This document shows, one piece after another, positions 52,173 through 61,296 of a stretch of DNA of 64,000 nucleotides. The notes beneath the pieces were generated by a model, which saw nothing but the letters and a program-made list of their open reading frames with translations, ran no database searches and was not told the DNA's origin. The position numbers and the translations under genes are program-made. Origin of the DNA: an uncultured Clostridia bacterium (lineage in GTDB: Bacteria > Bacillota > Clostridia > Christensenellales > UBA1242); the NCBI GenBank assembly GCA_934754495.1, contig CAKVHW010000001.1, positions 1 to 64,000 on the forward strand. Direction: 5' to 3'. Position 1 is the first letter of the stretch; the number at the start of each line of letters is the position of its first letter.

Positions 52173-53312
52173 TTAATGTTTTTCAATTTCGGTGAAATCC
52201 ATTTGCTTGTAAATATGGTTTTCAGCCTCTCTTGCACATTCCTGAACCTGTGCCTTACTTTCTTTAATGTTTCGATAGAAAGCATCACCATCTTGCGATT
52301 GGAAATATACACCAATTATTTTTTTATTATTAGTGTTTAAAAGTGTATATGCTGCTCTTCTTCTTGCTCCACCAACAATGTTTTTAGCCACACTTTTTTC
52401 GCTTGCAACAAAAACATTATATGCCAAAATTCTTCCTGCATTATCTACAACAGTTATCCCGTCATAATTAAGCATTGTTACAAGAATTTCCGAGAAATCA
52501 CGAAGTTTTCCTTCACTATAACTTTTACTGGTTAAGAAAATTTTTGCAAGTTGGATTGGTTCTGGAAGCCAAGTTCCGTCCGCCAAAAGACCTTTAGTAT
52601 CTTTATAATCCTTATCCACAATCAAACAAATTGTACCGTGAGAATTATGAAACATTTTGGTGAATATATTGTTGTACATATTCTTAATATCTTCACGTTT
52701 TTTCTTGGTCGTTTTTAATTTTGTAAGTCCATCGTTTACAAACTTGGAAATATTTTCTTCACTATCACGTGGCATAATATTAGCCATGTTAAAACAAATA
52801 TTTGTTTTATTTCCATTAATTCCACTAAACGACATTACGCCGGCAGCAACAACTGCCATGTAAATTAGTTTTGTTTTACCAGCAAGAATTGGCATATATT
52901 CTTTGTCGAAAACAAGTTTGTCTAATGGCATTTCTTTAATACTATTGGTAGCCTTAACTATACCATATTGCACACCATTAGAATAGTTTATGTATATTGA
53001 CCAACCATTTAAACAAAAGCACATTAATGCTTTAATGCGTTGGTTGAAGTTATTGGCATTTTCATCATTATAAAATCCAATTTCAACACAATTAGGAATT
53101 GTACGTGTAACTGCGTGAATATTAGTAGTCACATATATGGTTGGACGAATTTTAACACTCTCTTCTTCGTAATTTAAAAATTTGTAAATAGACCCTAAAA
53201 AACCTGCCGTTTCGCTTGGACCAAGTGAAGGAAATTCCATAAGCATAAAATCTTTAACAGCTTCTTTAGCGGTTGAGTAAAAAACATTAGTAACCATACG
53301 CAAAATCCCCAT
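52173..53312 (-). CDS. Divergent diadenylate-cyclase-fold (DisA_N-like) protein
   Basis: This is a 379-aa protein. Residues ~225-345 follow the DAC fold: SHGTICLIV, YDGITVVD at the DGA position (284-286), GGARRRAAYTL at the RHR position (314-321) and IIGVYFQSQDG where VVSEETG lies in DisA/CdaA. The N-terminal ~220 residues are unrecognised, possibly a sensor. It has no membrane segment. Active DAC enzymes make c-di-AMP. With DGI and RRR in place of DGA and RHR, this one may be a nucleotide sensor or an altered enzyme. A TATAAT ends 8 bp before the ATG, with no ribosome site. Confidence 0.6.
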   Translation of the reverse strand: MGILRMVTNVFYSTAKEAVKDFMLMEFPSLGPSETAGFLGSIYKFLNYEEESVKIRPTIYVTTNIHAVTRTIPNCVEIGFYNDENANNFNQRIKALMCFCLNGWSIYINYSNGVQYGIVKATNSIKEMPLDKLVFDKEYMPILAGKTKLIYMAVVAAGVMSFSGINGNKTNICFNMANIMPRDSEENISKFVNDGLTKLKTTKKKREDIKNMYNNIFTKMFHNSHGTICLIVDKDYKDTKGLLADGTWLPEPIQLAKIFLTSKSYSEGKLRDFSEILVTMLNYDGITVVDNAGRILAYNVFVASEKSVAKNIVGGARRRAAYTLLNTNNKKIIGVYFQSQDGDAFYRNIKESKAQVQECAREAENHIYKQMDFTEIEKH

Positions 53313-53469
53313 TTTTTTTCATTATAACATTTTAAAAAAATAACACAATTATTTTTTAATAAAATTTTAAAAAAACTTACTTTTTGTCAAAAAACACCAC
53401 TAATTAAACATTATTATTATACATTATGTAATAATATATCGAATTTTGACAAAAACTTAAATTTAAGGT

Positions 53470-53511
53470 TTAAAAAAAGTTGCAAAGTATTAATCTGCAA
53501 CTTTTTACTTT
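53470..53511 (-). terminator. Terminator of the lemA-DUF2207 operon
   Basis: The stem AAGTTGCA/TGCAACTT (53477-53484 with 53496-53503) has A and T runs on both sides. Confidence 0.88.
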
Positions 53512-53530
53512 TAAATTATAATTTTTAGGT

Positions 53531-55465
53531 TTATCTTCCGTGTGAGCCACCGCCACCGAAACCGCCACCAGAGAAGCCACCGCCAAATCCGCCACGCCCA
53601 CCTGACATGCCAATCTTAGAGTATGTGCGAGTTGCCCCTGTAGCCACAGCCATCGCTGTAAAAGTGTTATTTAATGAGTTACACAACATATACGCATTAA
53701 GTGGTGAGATATAAGCATTTTGAGCAGTTGGAATATATATTTTTTCAAAATTTTTAACGAAATCATCTAAAACATTAAGAGCATAAGCATATGGCAAAAT
53801 ATTATAAAAATAACTTGGGTCTTCTTTAACAAGCCTTTCAATTCTACTCTTTTCCATAATTGTAATGCTGTGTTTAAATCCCCAAAGTTTACCATAAACG
53901 CTTTTCATTTCAGCTGTCATGCTAAACATGTTTTTACCAAGCACAACATACACCACAACTGGAAGCAATGTATAAATTCTGCCAAACATCAAGTCGTAAC
54001 CTCGTGGAATGGAAATTATATTTATTACCAACACCACAATCATCATCATGATTGCTCCAACACGTGCTATGTTAAGTTTGTGGTCATCATCTTCAATAAA
54101 ATATGTGCTTCCCCAAAGTGCCATTGCCACAAATGAAATAACCGCTGTCGCAATTATTACTGGAATACTAGGCCCCATACTCTTAGTACGAATATGTACT
54201 GCCACAAGCATTATTACATAAGGAATAAACGAAATCAATCCCATCAAAAAATGAGATGTTTTACTAGAACTTTTGTATCTATCGCCAATAAGATTTTTAA
54301 CATCTTCTGAGCATGTATTCATTACAGCACCAATATTTATATCGGTTTTCGAAAGCTCATAAGTTGTGTTTTCTTCTTTTGGAAAGAATGCTTTAAATAA
54401 ATCTTTTTCATATATTTTAGCTTTATCGTCAAGTTCTTTCAATTTGGTAATTGACACAGGCTTATTATTGGTATCGTTGTTTATTTTTACAATTCCCTTG
54501 CTTGCCCAATACAAAACAAGGCTCACAAGACGTTTTGGCGAAAATTTACCATTAATAACATAATCGCAATCACAAGGAGTGTATCCTTCTGGTGGATAGA
54601 ATTCCACCACTCTTATTGGCTTATTTTTATTAGCCATATCAATAGCAACAAAGATGATTACCATTGTAAGAATAATAGAACCTACAAGAACACCAATCTC
54701 AACGCCAATATGGAAGCCTTGCGACTTTGTATAATATCCCTTAGGAAGGTTCATTTTAACTGTAAGTGCTTCGTAAGGTTCGAATGAAGTTGAGCCAACT
54801 GATGAAAGTGTAAGTGTCTCATTATTGTAAACATATGGGATTTCACTTGTGTCATTAGCACCATACAAACCTTTATAGAATGTAGGCACAACATCAATTG
54901 ATTTTGGGAAGTGAATAGAGAATGTAAATTCTTCAGTTTTTACTGGTTCTTGTTCTCCCATAAGGTTAAACACAAACAAATCGTAATCTTTTACAAAATC
55001 GTTTCCAATGTTAAACTTATAATTGATTGTGTATGTAATTAATCTATCACTGGTTGTTGTGCCATAACCATTTACATAGTTATCACCACCAAGTTCTATT
55101 ACTGTATAATTTCCACTTTTATACGTATTATATATCTCATTACCAGTAATTTCTGAGATGGTGCAATAATACTTTTGTTTTTTTGTTTTACCTTTTTCAT
55201 TAAATGAAATTGTTTGGGTATTAGGAATATACCTCACAATACCTTTATGTTTTCCATCACTAGGCGAACCAAACTGAACCTGCATTGTTTCAGTAACATA
55301 ATAAGTGTTGTTTTCGTAAATAGTCAACTCAACATTTTTTGATTTGTAGTAATAATTGTTGTAATTAACATCGGCACTAACAATAGAAAAACTAGGTCTT
55401 AAACTAAGGCCTAGCAAAAGTATTAATATTAAACTAAAAACAAATATTATTCTTTTATTTTTCAT
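53531..55465 (-). CDS. DUF2207 membrane protein with Gly-rich tail
   Basis: This is a 644-aa protein. A signal segment (residues 5-30) leads to an extracellular beta-rich DUF2207 domain (~40-240) with NNTYYVTETMQVQFG and GIVRYIPNTQ. A membrane helix lies at ~250-275, then a cytoplasmic part with PPEGYTPCDCDYVINGKF. Further helices follow at about 390-500, and the Gly/Ser/Phe-rich tail (GGFGGGFSGGGFGGGG) is typical of the family. DUF2207 and LemA genes form a conserved pair of unknown role in the cell envelope. AGGAT precedes the ATG. It follows lemA by 17 bp. Confidence 0.92.
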   Translation of the reverse strand: MKNKRIIFVFSLILILLLGLSLRPSFSIVSADVNYNNYYYKSKNVELTIYENNTYYVTETMQVQFGSPSDGKHKGIVRYIPNTQTISFNEKGKTKKQKYYCTISEITGNEIYNTYKSGNYTVIELGGDNYVNGYGTTTSDRLITYTINYKFNIGNDFVKDYDLFVFNLMGEQEPVKTEEFTFSIHFPKSIDVVPTFYKGLYGANDTSEIPYVYNNETLTLSSVGSTSFEPYEALTVKMNLPKGYYTKSQGFHIGVEIGVLVGSIILTMVIIFVAIDMANKNKPIRVVEFYPPEGYTPCDCDYVINGKFSPKRLVSLVLYWASKGIVKINNDTNNKPVSITKLKELDDKAKIYEKDLFKAFFPKEENTTYELSKTDINIGAVMNTCSEDVKNLIGDRYKSSSKTSHFLMGLISFIPYVIMLVAVHIRTKSMGPSIPVIIATAVISFVAMALWGSTYFIEDDDHKLNIARVGAIMMMIVVLVINIISIPRGYDLMFGRIYTLLPVVVYVVLGKNMFSMTAEMKSVYGKLWGFKHSITIMEKSRIERLVKEDPSYFYNILPYAYALNVLDDFVKNFEKIYIPTAQNAYISPLNAYMLCNSLNNTFTAMAVATGATRTYSKIGMSGGRGGFGGGFSGGGFGGGGSHGR

Positions 55466-55482
55466 ATAAATCCTACTTCGAA

Positions 55483-56082
55483 CTAAAATTCTACTTTAGG
55501 GTTTTTTCTTTGTTCCTTATCTTCAATTTCAAACATAGGTTTCTTTTCAAATTTAAACATGTTTGCTAATAAATTTGTAGGGAACACTTGGATTTTAGTG
55601 TTGTATTCTTTAACAACAGCATTGTAATATTTACGACTACTAGCAATGTCTTGCTCAAGTACCTTTAATTGATCTTGCAAATCCATAAAGTTTGTGTTTG
55701 CTTGAAGTGTTGGGTAATTTTCAGTAAGTGCAAAAAGTGATTTTAATGTACCAGTAAGAACATTTTCTGCATTGGCTTGTTCTGCACTACCTGGTTTTGC
55801 TTGCATAGCCATGTTACGGGCTTGAATAACTTTTTCCAAAGTTTCGCTTTCATGTTTTGCAAAACCCTTAACTGTGTTTACAAGATTTGGAATTAAATCA
55901 TAACGTTTTTGAAGATAAACGTCCATAGTAGCAAAACCTTCTTCAACTTCGTTACGTTTTCTAACTAGCCCGTTATAACCAGCCCAGAAGAACATAATCA
56001 CGAAAAAGACTAAGCATAATACAACAGCACCAATAACGATGCCAGCGATAGCACCACCGCTTAAACCTAAAAATGATAACAT
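55483..56082 (-). CDS. lemA: LemA family protein
   Basis: This 199-aa protein has an N-terminal membrane segment (residues 8-31), then the LemA helical domain with YNGLVRKRNEVEEGFATMDVYLQKR, LIPNLVNTVKGFAKHE and the closing FPTNLLANMFKFEKKPMFEIED. The family is a membrane-anchored extracytoplasmic helix bundle of unknown role. AAGGAG before the ATG. Operon with DUF2207. Confidence 0.95.
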   Translation of the reverse strand: MLSFLGLSGGAIAGIVIGAVVLCLVFFVIMFFWAGYNGLVRKRNEVEEGFATMDVYLQKRYDLIPNLVNTVKGFAKHESETLEKVIQARNMAMQAKPGSAEQANAENVLTGTLKSLFALTENYPTLQANTNFMDLQDQLKVLEQDIASSRKYYNAVVKEYNTKIQVFPTNLLANMFKFEKKPMFEIEDKEQRKNPKVEF

Positions 56083-56149
56083 AATTTTTCTCCTTAAAAT
56101 TTCTATTAATATTATACTAATTAGTATATTTTTTTACAACAAAATAACA

Positions 56150-57433
56150 TTATTTTTTCAAAATTTTGTCTTTGCCACCCATGTAAGGACGTAGCACTTC
56201 AGGAATTGTAATACTGCCATCTTCGTTGTAGTTGTTTTCCAAAAGAGCAATAAGTGCTCTTGGGCTAGCAAGAACTGTGTTGTTAAGAGTGTGTAAGAAG
56301 TATGTGCCATTTTCACCTTTTGCCCTAATGCCAAGACGACGTGCTTGTGCATCACCTAGTGTAGAACAACTGCACACTTCAAAGTATTTTTGTTGACGTG
56401 GGCTCCATGCTTCAATATCACAAGACTTAACTTTAAGGTCTGCTAAATCTCCGCTACAACAATCAAGTTGTCTTACAGGAATATTAAAGTTGTTGAAAAT
56501 CTCAACCGAGTATTTCCACATTTTGTTGTACCAATCCATACTATCTTCTGGCTTACAAAGTACAATCATTTCTTGTTTTTCAAATTGGTGAACTCTATAA
56601 ATCCCACGTTCTTCAATGCCATGTGCACCTACTTCTTTTCTAAAACAAGGACTATATGATGTCATTGTAATAGGAAGTTCGGTTTCCTTAATAATTTGGT
56701 CTTTAAATTTACCAATCATTGAGTGTTCGCTTGTTCCAATTAAGAATAGGTCTTCGCCTTCAATCTTGTACATCATTGCGTCCATTTCGGCAAAACTCAT
56801 AACACCATTAACTACGTCGCTATGAATCATGAATGGTGGAATGCAATATGTAAAGCCCTTATTAATCATATAATCTCTACCATAAGCAATCATTGCTTCA
56901 TGAAGACGTGCAGCATCACCCATAAGGTAATAAAAACCATTACCGCTTGTACGTCCTGCACTATCTTTATCAAGACCACCAATGCTTGCCAAAATATCAG
57001 CATGATATGGCACTTCAAAACTACGTTTTTGAGGTTCGCCAAAACGTTGTACTTCAACATTCTCGGTGTCATCTTTTCCAATAGGAACAGATGGGTCAAT
57101 AATATTAGGAATACTCATCATAAGTTTTTTGATTTCGGCTTCAATTTTTGTTTGTTCTTCTTCAATTTCAGCAATACGGCCGTTGTTGTTAACAACTTGT
57201 TGTTTTAGTTCGTTGGCTTCATTAACTCTCTTTTCACGCATTAGTTTGCCAATTTCACCAGACAATTTGTTACGCATTGCTCTAAGGTCATCGCCTTCCT
57301 TTTTAAGGTCACGATTTCTTTCGTCAAGTTCTAACACAGTATCAACATAAGCAATCTTATGCATTTGAAATTTCTTTTTAATATTTTCCTTAACCACTTC
57401 CGGGTTGTTTCTTAAAAAATTAATATCAATCAT
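56150..57433 (-). CDS. serS: Seryl-tRNA synthetase
   Basis: This 427-aa class II enzyme has an N-terminal coiled coil that grips tRNA-Ser (residues ~25-105). Motif 2 is CFRKEVGAHGIEERGIYRVHQFEKQE and motif 3 is NTVLASPRALIALLEN. The TSEHSMI loop binds serine. TGGAGAAAGAAC precedes the ATG. No T-box leader is visible upstream. A normal serS by length. Confidence 0.97.
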   Translation of the reverse strand: MIDINFLRNNPEVVKENIKKKFQMHKIAYVDTVLELDERNRDLKKEGDDLRAMRNKLSGEIGKLMREKRVNEANELKQQVVNNNGRIAEIEEEQTKIEAEIKKLMMSIPNIIDPSVPIGKDDTENVEVQRFGEPQKRSFEVPYHADILASIGGLDKDSAGRTSGNGFYYLMGDAARLHEAMIAYGRDYMINKGFTYCIPPFMIHSDVVNGVMSFAEMDAMMYKIEGEDLFLIGTSEHSMIGKFKDQIIKETELPITMTSYSPCFRKEVGAHGIEERGIYRVHQFEKQEMIVLCKPEDSMDWYNKMWKYSVEIFNNFNIPVRQLDCCSGDLADLKVKSCDIEAWSPRQQKYFEVCSCSTLGDAQARRLGIRAKGENGTYFLHTLNNTVLASPRALIALLENNYNEDGSITIPEVLRPYMGGKDKILKK

Positions 57434-57586
57434 GTTCTTTCTCCATAAAATATTGCTAAAAGTCTAGCATTTTACATGTGTTTTGTCAATTATTTGCCAT
57501 AACATAGTTTTAAATTAAACACAAAACAGTATTAAAATTATTACTTTTGTTAAAAATTAAAACAAAAACAATAAGGAGAATATAAA

Positions 57587-58186
57587 ATGACAAAAATAGA
57601 ATTTGACAAAAGCGAAACAAAAATAAATCTTGCAAGGGCATTTGCTGGAGAATGTCAAGACGGTGCAAGATATCAATTTATTGCAAAACAAGCAGAACAA
57701 GAAGGCTATGCATACATTAAATCATTGCTAAAAACTCTAGCGAAAAACGAGATGGCTCATGCTAAGGTTTACTACGACCTTATCACTCAAAACTGCACAA
57801 AAAAACAAGAAAATATTCAAATTGAGGGCGGTTACCCTTTTGAATTTGGTAATCTTCAGCAAAACCTTATGGACAGCATCAAGACCGAACTTAGCCAAAG
57901 CAATAATGTGTATCCGTCATTTTCAAAAGTTGCTAAAGACGAAGGATTTGACGATGTGGCACATGCATTTGATTTAGTAGCAACTGTTGAAAACTGCCAC
58001 CACTTGTTACTACAACAGATTTATGACAAATTAAAAGGCAAAAAACTTTATAAATCTGCCGAACCACGTAAATGGAAGTGTAGCGAGTGTGGATTTGAGC
58101 ACACAGCAAAGCAAGCATGGAACGAGTGCCCATCGTGTCACATGCCACAGGGCTATGTTGAAATTCCAATTGACACCGGCGAGTAA
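57587..58186 (+). CDS. rbr: Rubrerythrin
   Basis: This is a 199-aa protein. The N-terminal four-helix di-iron domain shows the Glu-rich pattern FAGECQDGARYQF, NEMAHAKVY and DLVATVENCHH. The C-terminal rubredoxin-like domain has CSECGF and CPSCHMP (residues ~163-185). It reduces hydrogen peroxide in anaerobes, which fits an obligate anaerobe. AAGGAG before the ATG. Monocistronic with its own terminator. Confidence 0.96.
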   Translation: MTKIEFDKSETKINLARAFAGECQDGARYQFIAKQAEQEGYAYIKSLLKTLAKNEMAHAKVYYDLITQNCTKKQENIQIEGGYPFEFGNLQQNLMDSIKTELSQSNNVYPSFSKVAKDEGFDDVAHAFDLVATVENCHHLLLQQIYDKLKGKKLYKSAEPRKWKCSECGFEHTAKQAWNECPSCHMPQGYVEIPIDTGE

Positions 58187-58297
58187 TTAGTTTTTTAAAA
58201 ATAGGTGCTACAACACAAGTGGTTGTTGTTACAAAATGGTTACAAATCAACAGCCCCACTTAATGAAATAATGCTAAAAAAGTATTGTGGCAAGAAA

Positions 58298-58332
58298 ATA
58301 AAAAAGACCCAAATTAACGGGTCTTTTTTTAA
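58298..58332 (+). terminator. Terminator of rbr
   Basis: The stem AAAGACCC/GGGTCTTT (58303-58310 with 58319-58326) is followed by T-rich sequence. Confidence 0.9.
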
Positions 58333-58388
58333 AAACAAAATAACATGATTATAATTCAATTATCAGAATTATTATTGTTTTATTATCA

Positions 58389-60182
58389 TTAAATATTAGA
58401 TGTTAAAGCAATCTTTTTACCAGTAATTTTAACACGTGGTTGGTTAGGTTTTGCCACACCAATTTGTGTGCCTTCTGCACTAAATGAATTAACAGAGCCA
58501 ATCTCACCAGATGTTTTACCTTCAATCAAAACAAGATATGATTGAATAGGAAGTTTTGCTTCAATTTTTCCGTTTTTAGTGCTTACATAATAAGGAATAT
58601 TTTCGGCAAACGATGTAGGAAGAAGTCCTGCACTTTCAGTTGATGCATAATCAATTGAATCAAATAATTTTTTAACAGTAAGTTTTACATTGGCATCGCC
58701 AGTGCAAACAATTCTAATTGGATTGCCATTAGTTGTTGCGGTAATCTTACCGTCTTTAGATGTGATTTCAGAATAGAAGTATCTTGCACCTTCGCTACCC
58801 CTAACACCTTTAATTAATGGTAAATTAGAAGCATCATAACGAGTAATTGCATTTACTGTAATACTACCTTTTTTGCTGTAGAATATACCATCTTGGTAAT
58901 ATTCGCCAACCTTAATGTCGCCGTATGTTGTATACACAATAAGTGAAGATGTTTCGGAATACTCTCTATCTTCGGCTGTGAAGCCTTTCATTGGGTAATA
59001 TCCGCTTTCACCAATTGTAACATCACCATTTTCGCTTGTGATAGATGCTTGATGAGTAAGGTGTTTAATATTAACACTGCCGTACTTATTGCCAAGACCA
59101 AGTTTTCCTAAAACTTCGTCAACTTCAACTACTGCACTTTCGGTGAAAATTGTGTTTTCATAAACCTTTGTTGTGCCAGATTGTGTATATTTGTAGCTGC
59201 CGTCTTCGTATGTATTCTTAACACGGCTAGTTGAGTTTAAAGTGCCAATTTTTAGTGTGCCTGTTGTTGATTTATATAAAAATCCGCTTTCGCCACAAAC
59301 AACTTCGTTTGCATCAAACTTAACATTTTTTCCAATAACTTCCATGCCCTTTTGTGCTTCAAGTTTTTTAAATTTGTAAGAAGCGTTTTGAGAGTTTAGT
59401 GAAAGTTTTCCTTTAGTAACAGTAACACTATCAAATTGAGTAAAGTCAAAAGTTCCGCCGTTTGTTGTGATATCTAGATTTTCAAAACTTCTATTTTTTT
59501 CAATTACATTTATGCTACTTCCAAAGTTTCCAATAATTGCACTACCCTTGTTGGTTTTGATTTTTAATGAATTAACATTAATTGGAAGTACTTCTTTAGT
59601 TATTGCATCAGTAAGAGCATTTTTTGTTTCTCTTTCACCTGCTCTAAATTCAATATCTTTATCTCCAGTAGTTATGTTTAGGTCGTATGATGCAGAATGA
59701 AAGAATGGAAGCCTAATGTACATGGTGTTAAGTTTTTTGTAAGATAGCCAACCTTCTTGTTCTATAAGTGTAATTTCAATGTTGTATACTTTGCGTCCTT
59801 CGCTATCAACCGAACTATATGCTTTAATTGTTTGGTCTGGTGTAACAACCGCCGATTTTTTTTGTGTTTCTGGGTCAACAGTTGCTTTTAAAAAGCCCAT
59901 GTAAGCACTAGATGTTGTTATTTCCAAATTAGCATCAGAATCAATAGGCAAAAGCACAACTCCATAGTTTTTGGTGTTAACCTTAATGCTAATTCTTTCC
60001 ATATCACTAGGAATGGCATTTTTATAATGCACCTTATCTTCAAAAGACACATTTCTAAAATAGTAGCCAAACAAAGTAGAATTTTTAGACAAATACAAAA
60101 ATCCCACACCAAGTGCAAATATAAACACTATTGACACCAAAACAAGTGCCGTATAAACAAGTATACCTTTTAAGGCTTTCAT
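58389..60182 (-). CDS. Membrane-anchored DUF4097-like beta-helix protein
   Basis: This 597-aa protein has one N-terminal membrane segment (residues ~7-32) and then a long parallel-beta pattern. Short strands such as VNSLKIKTNKGSAIIGNFGS, ENLDITTNGGTFDF and ASITSENGDVTIGE repeat the theme of DUF4097, where each rung measures and separates neighbouring strands by Asn/Gly turns. No catalytic motif is seen. It is probably outside the membrane. GGCGGTG precedes the ATG. It is single-gene. The ligand is unknown. Confidence 0.7.
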   Translation of the reverse strand: MKALKGILVYTALVLVSIVFIFALGVGFLYLSKNSTLFGYYFRNVSFEDKVHYKNAIPSDMERISIKVNTKNYGVVLLPIDSDANLEITTSSAYMGFLKATVDPETQKKSAVVTPDQTIKAYSSVDSEGRKVYNIEITLIEQEGWLSYKKLNTMYIRLPFFHSASYDLNITTGDKDIEFRAGERETKNALTDAITKEVLPINVNSLKIKTNKGSAIIGNFGSSINVIEKNRSFENLDITTNGGTFDFTQFDSVTVTKGKLSLNSQNASYKFKKLEAQKGMEVIGKNVKFDANEVVCGESGFLYKSTTGTLKIGTLNSTSRVKNTYEDGSYKYTQSGTTKVYENTIFTESAVVEVDEVLGKLGLGNKYGSVNIKHLTHQASITSENGDVTIGESGYYPMKGFTAEDREYSETSSLIVYTTYGDIKVGEYYQDGIFYSKKGSITVNAITRYDASNLPLIKGVRGSEGARYFYSEITSKDGKITATTNGNPIRIVCTGDANVKLTVKKLFDSIDYASTESAGLLPTSFAENIPYYVSTKNGKIEAKLPIQSYLVLIEGKTSGEIGSVNSFSAEGTQIGVAKPNQPRVKITGKKIALTSNI

Positions 60183-60433
60183 AAAACACCGCCTAAATAC
60201 ATTATATTTATTTTATTATATAATACAAAACCATAAAAATCAAACAAATTAGATATAATTGTGAGTAATGTAAAACTTATTAAAACACCATAGAAACTCT
60301 TTAGCATAAGTGTGTTTTTAGTTTTTTTACAACACAAAACAACAATATCATCACAAAAAAAAGTCAAACTTAGCATCAATTATTTGCTTTAAAAATAAAA
60401 ATAATGTTAAACTATAAAAAAATGGGGGAAAAT

Positions 60434-61108
60434 ATGAAAACCGCTAAAAAAACTCTTATGTATACATCACTTGTTGCTCTTGCAGTGTGCATTGTACTAC
60501 TTATAGGTTCACTGTTTGGCTTAAAGACCTTTGAAGGAGCACTACTAAAATTGCTAGAAACATTTGCAACAATTGCCGTTGCAGGATTCTTTGCCATAAA
60601 TGCACTTACTATGACAGAAAAAAACAAAATTATAGGTTTTGTATGTGCAGGACTTCTTGGCTTTTTAAGTTTACTTCTTATTATAATCTTCTGGACAAAT
60701 ATTCCTTGGGGAATTTTCCAACAACTTGTTTTTGTGCTAACAATTGCTACAGTTTTGTTTAATATTATTGTAAACCTAAACTTAAAACTAGACAAAAATT
60801 TACTAGTTTTGCAAATCATAACATACATATTAATTGGCATTATTGATGTTATTTTAACAATGGTTATCTTCGGAAGCAAAATACTTACCAACGATGCTAT
60901 ATTAAAAGTATTTATTGCTGGTTGTATTATTGTTTTTGGGCTACTTTGTGCACTAGAAATTTTAAGCAAAAAGGTAGAAAAAACACCTATGCTAATTAAA
61001 CAAGGTGAACTAAACGATGTGGACTCGCTAAAAACACAAGTTAAGGCATTACAAGAAGAAAATGCTCGCCTTAGAGAACAACTAAGTAAATACGAAAATC
61101 AAAAATAA
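60434..61108 (+). CDS. Six-helix membrane protein with C-terminal coiled coil
   Basis: This is a 224-aa protein. The start at 60434 follows ATGGGGGAA. Six membrane segments (to about residue 180) are followed by a short heptad zipper (LKTQVKALQEENARLREQL, residues 200-218) in the cytoplasm. The plan resembles the SHOCT proteins, with a coiled coil in place of SHOCT. Function unknown. The terminator at 61265-61296 is shared with alaS. Confidence 0.75.
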   Translation: MKTAKKTLMYTSLVALAVCIVLLIGSLFGLKTFEGALLKLLETFATIAVAGFFAINALTMTEKNKIIGFVCAGLLGFLSLLLIIIFWTNIPWGIFQQLVFVLTIATVLFNIIVNLNLKLDKNLLVLQIITYILIGIIDVILTMVIFGSKILTNDAILKVFIAGCIIVFGLLCALEILSKKVEKTPMLIKQGELNDVDSLKTQVKALQEENARLREQLSKYENQK

Positions 61109-61171
61109 TAATTAATATTAACAATAAGCACACATAAAAATAAAAAACTAAAAATTAAAATTTTTATGAAT

Positions 61172-61230
61172 TAATTTTAAGTAAGTTTATTAGTAGTAAT
61201 TTTAAGTAAGTTTATTAGTAGTAATTTTAA
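61172..61230. repeat. 25-bp tandem repeat, 2.4 copies
   Basis: Perfect copies at 61172-61196 and 61197-61221, then 9 bp of a third. The unit begins TAATTTTAAGTAAG. It lies between a convergent gene pair in AT-rich DNA, with nothing else around it apart from the terminator. Confidence 0.9.
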
Positions 61231-61264
61231 TTATGTTATGTAATTCTAGACCTTATTACAAAAT

Positions 61265-61296
61265 AAAAAAATGACCTAAAATAGGTCATTTTTTTA
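61265..61296. terminator. Bidirectional terminator between the 224-aa gene and alaS
   Basis: The stem ATGACCTA/TAGGTCAT (61271-61278 with 61282-61289) is flanked by A and T runs. Confidence 0.9.

Noticed and set aside
58187..58297. Structured RNA after rbr
   Set aside because: Only a 5-bp stem (ACAAC/GTTGT) could be formed. The region is probably just the 3' untranslated part before the terminator.
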